From Siderastrea siderea (Eukaryota > Cnidaria > Anthozoa > Scleractinia > Rhizangiidae): 64,000 nucleotides of DNA. Positions 1 to 10,881 of the stretch are shown one piece after another (positions within the stretch are counted from its first letter, which is position 1; every line of letters begins with the position of its first letter). The position numbers were made by a program, and so were the translations under genes. The notes beneath the pieces were generated by a model, which worked only from the letters and a program-made list of their open reading frames with translations, was not told the origin of the DNA and did no database searches. Location of the stretch: contig OZ034971.1 of NCBI GenBank assembly GCA_964030785.1, positions 41,171,804 through 41,235,803 of the forward strand, in the 5' to 3' direction.

Positions 1-197
1 AACATAGATAAAACATAGATTTCAGTAGTCCTATTTAAAGGAATTTTAAAAAGGAAATGAAGCCGTTTTACACAACTTAAGATTTGACGTTGAAAGATCT
101 TAAACATACAAAATGCCCTTTTAAATCTTCAAATTGTAAAGGGATGTTATTTTTTTCTCTGTGTCATTATTGGCTAATTGACAAGCTTCTTTCTTAC

Positions 198-340
198 CGT
201 GCCGTGTCCTCTGCCTGAAAATCGCTTCCAATTTCTTTCAGTACAGCATCATTTGCTTCAACGGTATCTTCACTTAATGGAATAGCTAAGCCAACGGCCA
301 GCACAAAGCTAACGAGGGCTAAAAGGATCAATGTCTTCAT
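198..340 (-). CDS. RRGG-peptide precursor copy A, first coding exon (partial; rest lies left of the window)
   Basis: This is a 143-nt exon with ATG at 340-338 and a splice donor (GTAAGA) just below 198. It encodes 47 residues plus two bases, the same length and phase (2) as the first exons of copies C and E. The product starts MKTLILLALVSFVLAVGLA, a typical signal peptide, followed by a pro-segment with the family motifs PLSED and KEIGSDFQAED. The acidic/arginine exon should begin about 200 nt beyond the left edge, judging by the 403-405 nt first introns of C and E, so 1-197 is intron. A lies in the opposite orientation to all other copies. Its signal peptide is the most divergent of the set (VSFVLAVGLAI against FGFVLTVGLAL). 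I see no lesion in the visible part. The function is that inferred for the family; whether the complete gene is intact cannot be told. Confidence 0.85.
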
Positions 341-386
341 CTTAGCGTCTTCTTTGCTTCTACTTCAAGATCAACACAAACTTGTG

Positions 387-394
387 CTTTTATA
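387..394 (-). promoter_or_regulatory. TATA box of copy A
   Basis: TATAAAAG on the minus strand, 47 nt upstream of the ATG and preceded by TTTATCCAAACA, exactly as in copies C and E. A GCCAATAAC motif about 80 nt further upstream (minus strand, near 475) matches the CCAAT-like motif of copy C. Confidence 0.8.
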
Positions 395-479
395 TGTTTG
401 GATAAACATGCCCGGATGTGCGTTATCTGACAAATTGCCAATGAAATTGTGATACTTCTAACGTATGTTACGTTATTGG

Positions 480-1190
480 CCTCAGACACTAATTTTACAA
501 ATACAACAAACTGACAAATACTAATTTTAGGGGCCTTTTTATTTCAAGAGCCTTTTTTATATTATAGTATAAGTTGTTATAGTATAAGTTGTACAACTTA
601 TAGTATAGTATAGTACAACTTATAGTATAAGTTGTTGTCAAAATTAATATCAACTCAATATGAACGAAATGGGTTGATGTTCGCATTACTTCTAAATACT
701 CCATTGCAACCAATCGTTCGTGTGATTTACCTCATTGTCACCTAATAAAAAAACCTAAACAAACAAGAAGAACAAGGAAATAAAACTCAACTCCAATAAA
801 CTTAAAACATGAGAAAATGAAAGTGGTTCTCAACTCAGTAATTGGTTTACAATATTTCATGTGATTTGAATCCTTAATGTCTTCATGCCTATATCACTTT
901 TTTATGCATTTGTGAAATTTGTCACAATGGTAACAATGTTGGAAGAAAGAAGAGACAACTCGGAGAAAGCACAGCCTTTATATATTTTAATTCCACATTC
1001 GAGTGTTGAAACAGCTTGATCAGAATGCCGAGGGTTTGTTGTTGCTGATACTTTTGTTGCTGATGTTGGTGCTTCTGTCATCTCATGACTTACTAATAAA
1101 TAAGCAAGAAAGTTATATAATAACAACAGATGTTTAATACTTTCCCACTGAGGTGGAAAACGCAGTGCCTATTAGTGCTTAACGCTACAG
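480..1190. other. Head-to-head spacer between copy A and the upstream module of copy B
   Basis: No credible gene is seen. The part at about 890-1140 is paralogous to 26209-26870: shared wording around 'cctatatca', the TTTGTGA/CAATGG stretch and 'ttaattccac'. Copy A points left and the B unit points right, so this interval contains the turning point of an inverted duplication. Confidence 0.5.
562..635. repeat. AT-rich palindromic repeat
   Basis: Three to four overlapping copies of TATAGTATAAGTTGT and its reverse complement ACAACTTATAGTATA, which can fold into a cruciform. It sits about 170-250 nt upstream of the copy A TATA box. Confidence 0.7.
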
Positions 1191-4100
1191 TTGACGGGTA
1201 GCTAGGACAAGTATACTTTGGGTATCAATAGTATTTGAGGTGCTGTCCTGACGTCTATAAGGTCTAATCTCCAGTACCTTAACTTGATAACTTATTACGT
1301 TCATGCAATGCGTTTTGTCCTTAAATAAATAGTTTAGGCCTATGGTAAGATATCGCAATTGTATTAGGGCAGCACACACACACTTTATCATTCGTTCGGT
1401 ATTACCTGCCTCTTCAAAATGTGGTTTAGATATTTTTTATCCGCCTAAATCGATGATAACAGAATAGGTTGGGAACCCCTCTTTATTTAGTTTTTCGCCA
1501 TGTTATGCAGATCATTTAAGAACGAGAATACCCACCAATACAACTGCAAGTATCACACCGTACTGCACTCATCTTAGTTCCCGCAATCGTGCGCAGCCTA
1601 AAGTAAGAGAAACGACAAATTTATCCGAGAAAAAAGTTTCTTCATCAGAGCGTGCTCCGAAGACTAAATATCCAGCCCTGTAACTTTTTGCAAACAACCT
1701 ACAATTATGAGGAGCTCTTAGAGGATAACCTCACGTACACAGCAGGATATCTCCCTCTGGAATTTGACTTTTAAGTAGCTTAATTGAGATGCACATCGTA
1801 CATGTAAACTGCGAGCGAAAGACATTTTAAAGGGTTGAGATCACCACTGCACTGCTTTCAATGATAATATTAATAGTGATAATAACAAATTTTTAAAAAG
1901 GGCCTTTGGTCACAGTCTAAAAGGTGCTAATTACAATACAATTTGCAATACAAACAAGATATACAAAAAAAGAGAAAGTCAACAGTGCTATTTACAGAAT
2001 AGAAATAAAACAAAGAAGTGGAAAGCACATTTTAAAAGGGATATCCTAATTTCAAAATGACACTAGAATTGGGGCAGCCACAGAAAAAGGACTGCCCCTG
2101 TAAAAATAACAATATAGAGTAATTTTAGCAAATAGCTATATTCCAATGATGATTACAGTCAACCATTATCTACCAATGTTGCAGTATTAAAATGCAATTG
2201 TTGGTTGTCTAATCATAAGACAATTTATACCCTTTTCTACCCAAACCCTGATCACGTCTCAGCTAATGAAGTGGTATTGTAAACTAATAATTAAGTTTAA
2301 CCACAATGAAAGCAACTGTTCAAACTTAAACACGCCTGCAGTGCTCTGCTATTAATTCTCTATATTCATTCATTGTTGACTGCTTCAAGGAAAGAATCGA
2401 AAGGGTTAAGTGTCGTTTTTTCTTACCTGGAAATATCAAGTAATTAAACGAACGTTGGATTTGAAATTCTTTGAAACTGAAAAGTTTTCAATGTAAAGTT
2501 AACACAGTACATTTCTTTTTTTTTTTTTACATATGCTTTTCAGTTATTGGTTAATTGTTTGTTTAAGGTAGTCTTAATTGGTTTCCGATGGTTTTCTTTC
2601 TATGAAGTTTCTTAGTAAAATGAAATAATTTCGGCGCAATAGAGGCAATCAACTTTGCCTTGTCATAATCCCTTCGACCAAACTTGATTTGAAAAGGTCA
2701 TATTCTGAGGCAAGTCATGTTATTGTGTATTTTATGCTAGATAGAGCCTGGTAATTCCACATTCTTTTCAGCTAGGACAGAGGAATTTAATAGCCTGTAT
2801 TTTCTTTAAAAATGTTTTATGACGACAATCCATTTAGCATTTTTCCCATTGAAAGCTTTGAAGCTTTCGTTTTGCCACCGTAGCGCGAGACCATTGCTGC
2901 ACTGTTTTCGCAGTGCCACAGGAAGGGGACACGAGGGAAGCGATACAACGATTGCAGTCTTACCTTGGTCTCACAGATTTCATGAGAAATAATTGAACCG
3001 CTGATATTTTAAAAGGCCATAATGGAAATACAAAATGGCTGATATCGCACTCAGTACTTATCAAGCACTGTGGATGGCAAGGATTCTTTAATGACGACAT
3101 TACAACTTGTGATGGCTTATGAACTCAGTCAATCTAGCTGCCGTTCTATATAAGTATATTTAGATAATTTACTTCAACAATAGAGCTCTTAAAAGGAGTC
3201 GTCAACTTAAACAACCTTTTTGTTTCGTTCTTTGACACTAATGGAAATAATTAGTCCCTATGAATGTTTTGGACTTAAAGTTACTTTAACCATGTTTAGT
3301 ATGGAAATTTCAGAGAGATTTAAAACAAGCCCCAAAACGTATTGTATAAAACAGCCCACCTCTCACGGTCTGGCGTTTCGAAGCTTTACTCGTTAAATTG
3401 ATGCAGAAATATCACTCACTGCAGATGAACGAAGAATACGTTGAGAAGATTTAAATAACTGTCAACTAAAAAAAGGGAAAAAAAAGATGTTCAGATGTAG
3501 ACTTAATGGCGGCCGAGCGATGTTTTGTTGTTCGATAAGTTAGCCATAAATATTGACCAAATTCAACTCTATATCTAGAATAGTTAGTATTACTAATTTT
3601 CGAAGAGTACACACCAATCGCGAAATAAAAACTGCTGCAAAAAAGACGCGAAATCTTGTTAATTGCACACTACATTTTCTCGTCTTTCCACACAGAGAAG
3701 ATTAAACTGCAATAACGGATTTTCAGTAAACGACGAAGACGTTAGGTCGCTCATTCATGTAAATTAAGAGATGAAATAACACAGACAAAGAAGGAAAAGA
3801 AAGCAAGCTTTCGTAAGCAAACCAAAATATATCTATAACTATTTAGATCAGCAGTGTTTGTCTGGGAAAGCAAAACGCTTTTTTTAAGATGCAGGGGACA
3901 TGCCTTTGACGCACCCCTAAATAGAGAAGTTTTTTTTTTCTTTAAGCCAATTTTATTGGTTGTATATTACAGCATAATATTTGCGATATTTATTTTTCTA
4001 CAAAGTTGATTTTGGTTCCAATATCGTCATTAAAATCATTTTTTATCAAAAAGATTATGATAAGGCGTAGTTCAACAACTGCCGTAACTCAGTTATCTAG

Positions 4101-5033
4101 TAATACTAAAGAATTCCACAGAAATATAAATATCGGAAACCACTTAAGTCTATTTTTTACCAAATATAAACGCAGGAATTTGATTGTATGAGTTTGAAAA
4201 GAACGAAAAAATTCATAAACACACAAACAAATTTCAAATCCAAGGGTCGAAAACTAGGTTAAGCTGTTTACAGAGAATATGTACGATAAATTGATTAATC
4301 ACTGAACTCTTTCCGTCCCTAGAGCAGCCAACATTATAACAAGAATAAGAATAAACTGAAATTCTATTTTACAGAATAATAGCGAATTAGGAGTACCGTA
4401 CTTGGTGGAATATTGTAGAATACCTTTTATTTGACAGTGATCATACTTTTAAATCGTACTTTATTAGCTGAGACGCGCCTGGCTTTGGGCATGAAAATAT
4501 ATTAAGACAAGTATTATTTTATCGTGTTAGTAATATGAAGACAACAAGGGCATCTTTAATATTGATTTAATTAGCTTTAAGTTGTTCAAAGAATGATTAA
4601 TGCTGTACGTAAATACTGCATCAGTATCGCGACGTCATGTTTTCAAGTCTCGTTCCAGTCTTGAACTTTTCAGGTTTTCTCACTGACTGCTCAATTTGAT
4701 GAAATCTCAGGGACGATCTCCAAGTTTAACTCTTTTTAAATGTCTTCCACTCTCACTTCGCATATACGCAGTGCCTTCCAATAAGCTAATTAACATAAGC
4801 ATAAATTCCTTAGTGAGACATCCTTATGTGTATATCACATTATGCTTTAAAAGTTATTGTAATTAGTGGTTTCCAGCAGAAAAAAAAGGGTCGGAATTTA
4901 ATTTTTTTGTAGCACAAAAAACTTTCTCCTGGAGAAACTGTTTCTAGAACAAATTTGCCGTTTCCCTTAATTTGGGCTACACACAATCAGGTGAACTCAT
5001 TGAGTACAATACGTGTGATATTGGCACTTAATG
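1190..5033 (+). repeat. Upstream module of the duplicated unit (copy B)
   Basis: Non-coding. It is paralogous in blocks to the sequences upstream of C (26930-30000), D (33720-35700) and E (47800-53440). Landmarks shared between copies include 'aaggtctaatctccag' (1259 and 26988), the block around 'cagctaatgaagtgg' (2262, compare 28500, 34040 and 51150), and the polypyrimidine block at 3930-4020 that in E carries the LINE. No ORF in it is conserved between paralogues, so I annotate no gene here. Confidence 0.6.
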
Positions 5034-5822
5034 TAGGGTGGATTTATTTGCAGCATACGCGTATACTCCTCGCATTCTGAACGCATACCCTGTTGCAAAT
5101 AAACGTGTAGATAACCCCCAGAAAACTACCGGTGCGAAACGTGTATTGTTTTTAACTTGATAATTACGTTCAAGGTCAAGGCGGAAAGAAAGGAAAGCTT
5201 CAAAACTTATATTTCTTGGGTGCCTTACTTGACTTTAAATGCTGTAGAGCGTGACACCTTATTAGAATTTAGTAAGTTGTAGTGGAAGAAGCTATTAGAA
5301 TATGGCAGGCACAAGCAGACGGGAAGATGGAATAATGGTACAAAGTAAAGATGATGATGTATTTTTTCTATTTTTCTAGGAGGAAATAATTCATGATAGG
5401 GTACTTCTGATTAATCTATGGTGACAGCAAAAGGTATTTAGGTTGTCTGCAAAACCGTGATAATTGACATACTGAAAGGGTGGGAAATTCGAAAGCCTGT
5501 TTATTTGCATCGCATTTGGGATATGCGTATAGGGTATGCGATTAATCAATGGCGTATCGATTCATCTTATTCAATGAAGATATATTTGCACTTTTGGCCG
5601 CACGGGAAAATGCAATCCTTTCGCAAGCATTTGAGCAGGCAATTGCTTCCTTTGGGAAAAGTAATCAGAGTTGACAGCAGCAAAAAAGCCAATGAAGTAC
5701 GAGCGCACGCTGGAACGCGCCGTTGATTTATCGCCTACCCCTATTCGTAACCTAAACGCGATGCAAACAAACAGGTTGTCACATTTTCTGCTATACGCGT
5801 ATGCTACAAATGAATCCACCGG
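5034..5822. mobile_element. Non-autonomous DNA transposon (MITE, about 0.79 kb)
   Basis: Terminal inverted repeats of about 30 bp: the left end contains GGTGGATTTATTTGCAGCAT followed by ACGCGTATA, and the right end is its near-perfect reverse complement. A 5-bp direct repeat TAATG flanks it (5029-5033 and 5823-5827). Paralogues at 41920 and 58360 lack the insertion and read straight across. The ORFs inside are not transposase-like. Confidence 0.8.
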
Positions 5823-6376
5823 TAATGTGCATTCTCACTCTCAAAAAAAAAAAACTAAAGCAATGAGGAGATCAAAACCTATTTTGGAATCACTGACATA
5901 GGGACTAGGTATGCAAATTAATTTTAGAGAGGCATGAAACACCGAAAGAACCATATTCTGTGTGTATGTTGATGCAAGATATTTTCAATATTTTCCCTTG
6001 GGCCAAAATGTTGACTGACAACTCTCATTTCAAGAAAGTGGTATCAGGGCAAGGACCTGGGGATTTGACGTTATGCAAGTCAGGGCAACCCTTAAAATAG
6101 TTTTAATACCATATGTATAACTTTGTCCTGATTACCCGTCAATTGTAAATTTAAAGCTCCAACAGGTTGGCAGTTTTCCCCTTTCTTAAATTGTGTTAAA
6201 TACCTACCGTATTTGCAAATAATCTGACTTATTTATCATTAAGCCTTACATAAACCAATGACAACATCAGTGTAAGGAACATCGACAACAGGGACCAAAA
6301 TCCCTCGACATTCCGATCAGGGCCTTTAGGTTCTGCTTTCTACAAATTTTTCTTTTTGTCAAAATGGCAACCTCGT
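5823..6376 (+). repeat. Upstream module of copy B, continued
   Basis: Paralogous to 41925-42360 and 58380-58830; for example 'acattccgatcag' and 'ttctgctttctacaa' occur in both. It ends abruptly at the left end of the fold-back element, about 600-800 nt short of where the promoter and start codon should be. Confidence 0.65.
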
Positions 6377-9300
6377 CCCCAGGGTCTTCTCGCTTATCAA
6401 AATGGTGGCGGCTCGGGAGAAGACCCTGGCACACAGCAGATCACGTGTCTCCAACGAGGATGGAGATATATTCAAAATGGCGGCTACGGCGAAAAGGGTG
6501 AGAAGAACTGGGTACGAGATGCCAAGGTGAAGATAAACAAAATGGCGGAAAAAGCTGAAGTTCAGTTCAAGAAAAAATAGGAAAACAGACACGTTTTGCA
6601 TGTAAGAGTCTTAGGAATATGACAAAGTGTTAGAGGTCTTGTTTTTGCTGTTCAATGTTTCTTTTTTGTTATTTTCAAGTTAAGAATAATGGGGTTTGAG
6701 CGTACTCGACTGCCGAACTCCGTACCGCTATTTGATTCAATGTTGCTCAAATGAACATATTATCTTTTTGATTCATGAGACTTTAGGCAATAAATTGTCT
6801 TATCGTTACGTTGTTACAAATCCTTTCTTCTTAAATATTGTTATAAATCCGTCCTTCTTAAAATTATATATATATGCTTCAGCTTTAGACTTTTAAAATA
6901 TATCAGGCTCAGATTAAGCTTAAAATATAAATCTTATGGAGTGAGCTTAGGCCTTAAATAAAACTAGTGCTACAAAATATTTATTCTGCATGGCTTACAT
7001 CTCTCTGAGTTCAGTGGAAATGACTCATTTATGGAAATGACTCATTAATTTTTGATCTGGCATATTCCAAGTGCTGCTTTGGAGGCAGTGATAACCATTT
7101 TGACTTCGTTGAATTTATTCAGTGTGCCCATTCTTTGCGCTACAGTTTTGCTTGTACAGTTGTAGATCTCCAGGGCTTTGTCACTTTCAATATTGTTTTC
7201 TACATTTTAGCTTCAGTGAGTCACATTAAACACTAGAACTGAGGAGATTGTGAGACTGTAAACAATGGAAAAATAAAGCATTTTAACAGTTCTGGGGATA
7301 ATATTCCCAGGTTTGAAAAAATTTTCTGCTTAACAACTTCAATCAATTGAGTAACCTGCAGCTGGGTGAAGTTTGAAAGTGTTTCAAAAATAGAAATGGG
7401 AAAGAGAGGATTGAACTCACCTGAGGGAGTAATACACAAGTGATGGAATAGTACACATCTGACGGAGTAATCATCCAACGGAATTATCATCCAACTGACT
7501 GAGTGTAACACAACTGACCGAGTCTGAGACAACTGACTGGGTAATACACAACTGATCGAGTAATGCACAACTGACAGACAAGTGCACAACTGACCGAGTA
7601 ATGCACAACTGATGGGGAAGTACACAACTGACCGAGTAATACATAACTGACAGCGTTATCATGCAACCCACTGAATGACACAGAACTAGCAGAAAAATGC
7701 ACAACTGGCCAAGTGATGCATAACTTCCAACTGCAACTTGCAACATGCAACTGACAGAAAGGTTACACAAGTGACCAAGTAAAGCACAACTGATGGGGTA
7801 ATACCCAACTGATAGAATTATCGTACAACTGACCGAGTGATACACACACAGGACCTTTGCATCAAATTCCCTACTCTTCGGGCAAGGAAAATACATGTAG
7901 CCAAATGTCTGAGGTATGCCCGGAGGGGAGGGGGGGGGGGGGATGTTGAAGATTCGAATTGATCAGCACATAACCTTAAGTTACAAATCCCACTTTTTAG
8001 GATGACTCGTTATTTCTTTGAACCTCTGTTGTAACTTTTAGTGAATTTTTGTGGTGTTCTAATTGGATCTGCAAACCCTTTTTATTTGGCTTAGACTGAC
8101 ATGAGAATAGTTTTAAAGTAGAAACATGAGATGGGAAATCATTTTAAGAGACCATAAAAAACTGATATCCACATAAGAGCACCCGGGCTGATAGCAGTCA
8201 ATTATGATATTCCTTTCCTTGTTCTTAACTTTAAGCCCCGATATCAACAAACATGTTCTCCTGACTATTCTCTGTAAATGTCTTAACTTATGGTACTACT
8301 TGAGAGAATTCACATCCAGACATTTTATTTTTGGTGATCATTTCCTTTATTCTCAGGGCCTGTATGTTTGAACAAGTAGTGATATTGTAAGGAAAAATTA
8401 GATGTTTGTTTGTCACTACTGGGGCTGAACGGCCTAACTACAAATTCCAATTTCAAAACTTCATGAAATCTTTTTCTCTTCTTTTCTTTTTCATGAAATC
8501 CACTCTTTCCCATTGATTGAAATTTTTTCAAACACTTTCAAACTACACCCAGATAACTCAATTGATTGAAGTTGTTTAGCAATAAATTTTTCAAACCTGG
8601 GAATATTATACCTAGAACTGGTCTAACATGCAAAGAGGACTTTATCTATACACTGTTAAAATGTTTTATTTCTCCATTATTTACAGTCTCACAATCTCCT
8701 CAGTTCTAGTATTTAATGAGACTTACTGAAACTAAAGTGTAGAAAACAATATTGAAAGCGACAAAGCCTGGAGATCTGCAAGTGTACAAGCAAAACTTTA
8801 GCACAAGGAATGGGCACAAATAAATTCAAGAAAGCCAAAATGATTATCACTGCCTCCAAAGCAGCACCTGGAATATGCCGGATCAAAACTTAGTTTAACC
8901 AGTCCATACAACACTGCTCTTTTCCCATTCCCTTGCACTTTGTTAAATCTAGGTTGCACTGTAAATAAGCTTAAATAAATAAGTATGTAAATAAATAAAT
9001 AAACGAGTCATTTTCTATTAAAAGCCTAAGCTCACTGCGTAATATTTAAGCTTTAATAATATTTCAAGCTTAATCTGAGCCTGATATATTCGAAAAGTCT
9101 TAAGGTGAAGCATATAATGTTAAGAAGGACGGATTTATAACAATATTTAAGAAGGCCAGATTTGTAACAATGTAACGATAAGACAATTTCTTGCCTAAAG
9201 CCTCATGAAACAAAAATATAATATGTTCACTTGAGCAACATTGAATCAAATAGCGGTACGGAGTTCCGCAGTAGAGTAAGCTCAAACCCATTACTCCTAA

Positions 9301-9603
9301 CTTTAAAATAACAAAAAAGAAACAATGAACAGCAAAAACAAGACATCTAACATTTTGTCGTATTCCTAAGAATTTTACATGCAAAACGTGTCTGTTTTTC
9401 CTATTTTTTCGTGAACTGAACTTCAGCTTTTTCCGCCATTTTGTTTATCTTCACCTTAGCATCTCGTACCCATTCTTCTCACCCTTTACGCCGTAGCCGC
9501 CATTTTGAATACATCTCCATCCTCGTTGGAGACACGTGATCTGCTGTGTGCCAGGGTCTTCTCCCGAACCGCCGCCATTTTGAAAAGCAAGAAGACCCTG
9601 GGG
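6377..9603. mobile_element. 3.2-kb fold-back element with about 1-kb inverted repeats, replacing the 5' end of copy B
   Basis: The left arm (6377 to about 7390) and right arm (about 8520 to 9603) are inverted copies with scattered mismatches and a ~100-nt length difference. Both outer ends read CCCCAGGGTCTTCT and hold an inner copy of AGAAGACCCTGG, so each end is itself a small hairpin. The arms carry repeated AAAATGGCGGC-type motifs. The ORFs at 6696-6896 (+) and 9100-9384 (-) are mirror copies of the same arm sequence and show no recognisable domain. The centre (7425-7860) is a minisatellite. I see no transposase, so this is probably a non-autonomous fold-back or Polinton-unrelated TIR element. 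Confidence 0.75.
7425..7860. repeat. Minisatellite with ACAACTGACCGAGTAATAC-like unit
   Basis: About twenty degenerate units of 18-20 bp, consensus close to CACAACTGACCGAGTAATA, in the loop of the fold-back element. Several frames stay open across it only because of the periodicity; I therefore call no gene. Confidence 0.8.
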
Positions 9604-10484
9604 AAATTGCAAGCGACTTTCAAGCAGACGACAAAGAAAAGTAAGAGGAATTTTAAGCTGACTCTGAAAAACATGGGATCCGGAAGAAATTTTGTCTTTG
9701 TCATCCGATGTGTGTAACCTCTTTCATTCCAACATCAAATGCTAAGTTATATAATAGAACCTTTTCATTTTCAGTAACCTTTCATGTGATTCTGTTATTT
9801 GTTTTTTCCAAAATGTAACATTGTTTTTCGAAAAAAAAAGCAAAAAAAATTGTATTAGTTCTTTTCTTAAGAGCTGCACATCGTCTTTTTTGTCAAATAC
9901 TCAGTTTTTGCTCATGTTAAGCTAGGTGCCGATGTAAACCAATTTTAAGGCCATATAATGAGAATTATCTTCTCTCGCAACAAAAAATAGAAGACAGTTC
10001 AGTTTTTAAAACGCCAAGCAAACTTTGATGTTGATTTTTGCGTATTTTTGACAGTGACACTGACTTTGTAGATGAAGATGAGAACTCGGGTGAGGACAAA
10101 CTAGCTGAAGATGAAGATGCAGATAGTGAAGGTGAAAATGACGAGGCTCAAGATAATAATACAGAAGATGAAGATGAAAACGCTGATGATGAAGACGAAG
10201 AAGATAATACAGAAGAAGATGAGGATGATTTGTCCAGTCCAGTGGAGAAGTCATCAGGTCCAATCCGTTTTCGTTTGCGTCCGCGTCGCATAATCCGCCG
10301 AATCATCCGTCGTGGAGGACGCCGCGGTGGACGGCGGGGAGGACGTCGAGGAGGACGGCGTGGAGGACGCCGCGGAGGACGTCGTGGGGGACGCCGTGGA
10401 GGACGCCGTGGAGGACACCGTGGTGGACGCCGTGGAGGACGCCGTGGAGGACGCCGTGGAGGACGCCGTGGTGGACGCCGTTAG
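9602..10484 (+). pseudogene. RRGG-peptide precursor copy B, 5'-truncated
   Basis: Only the last ~39 nt of the first coding exon remain (9602-9640, encoding EIASDFQADDKE), followed by a normal donor (9641) and a 414-nt intron. Exon 2 (10055-10484) is fully open: an acidic block of about 60 residues, then PIRFRLRPRRIIRRIIRR and 14 RRGG units (one reads HRGG), ending in RR and a stop. The promoter, start codon and signal peptide have been replaced by the inverted-repeat element. In the gene frame a TGA lies about 60 nt upstream inside the element with no ATG between. Copy B also lacks the DENENA segment before LSSPVEK and the RGRRRG tail. It is a pseudogene unless a distant exon in the element or beyond splices in. 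Its open exon 2 suggests that the damage is recent. Confidence 0.85.
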
Positions 10485-10875
10485 AAAGGCGAGCTACTGA
10501 TTAAAGTTAAAGTAAAAAACAACAGTTGCCATTATGAACTATTATTTTTTTGTACATTAATCTAAACTAATCTTGCTAGGAAACAATATATTTTTAATTT
10601 TTGTTTTTGAAAAATGTTTGTTCAATGCTGCAGAAAAGGCATCTGAGACGTTAAAAAGGCATCTGAAAAATTCAGTGCCTTACAAATTTATATTAAGCTT
10701 TGCCTGTTTCTTTTCTCTTTACAGATTTACCAGAATTTCCCATCAAATTAACAAGAAGTGGAACTTCCAATTTTGTGAAATACATTAAAAGAAAAGTAAC
10801 AGGATATGACTAAATAAATTTTTGCTTTCTTTAGTTAAACTTGATAAATTTGTATTGACATTATACGTTAGTTTT

Positions 10876-10881
10876 AATAAA
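10876..10881 (+). terminator. Polyadenylation signal of copy B
   Basis: AATAAA in the context GTTTTAATAAAAAT, conserved at the same place in C, D and E. A conserved 3' exon begins at 10725, after a CTCTTTACAG acceptor. Confidence 0.6.

Noticed and set aside
7233..7896. Three overlapping minus-strand ORFs of 87-141 codons
   Set aside because: Created by the CAACTGA minisatellite; three frames are open at once and the residues follow the repeat, not a protein pattern.
9100..9384. ORF in the right arm that matches the ORF at 6696-6896 of the left arm
   Set aside because: Similarity comes from the inverted repeat itself; no domain and no selective pattern is evident from two copies.
10312..10500. 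Acidic 'VEDAVEDA' ORF on the plus strand, with equivalents at 31689 and 60453
   Set aside because: It is a frame-shifted reading of the RRGG minisatellite, kept open by its 12-bp period; it lacks exon structure and signal peptide.
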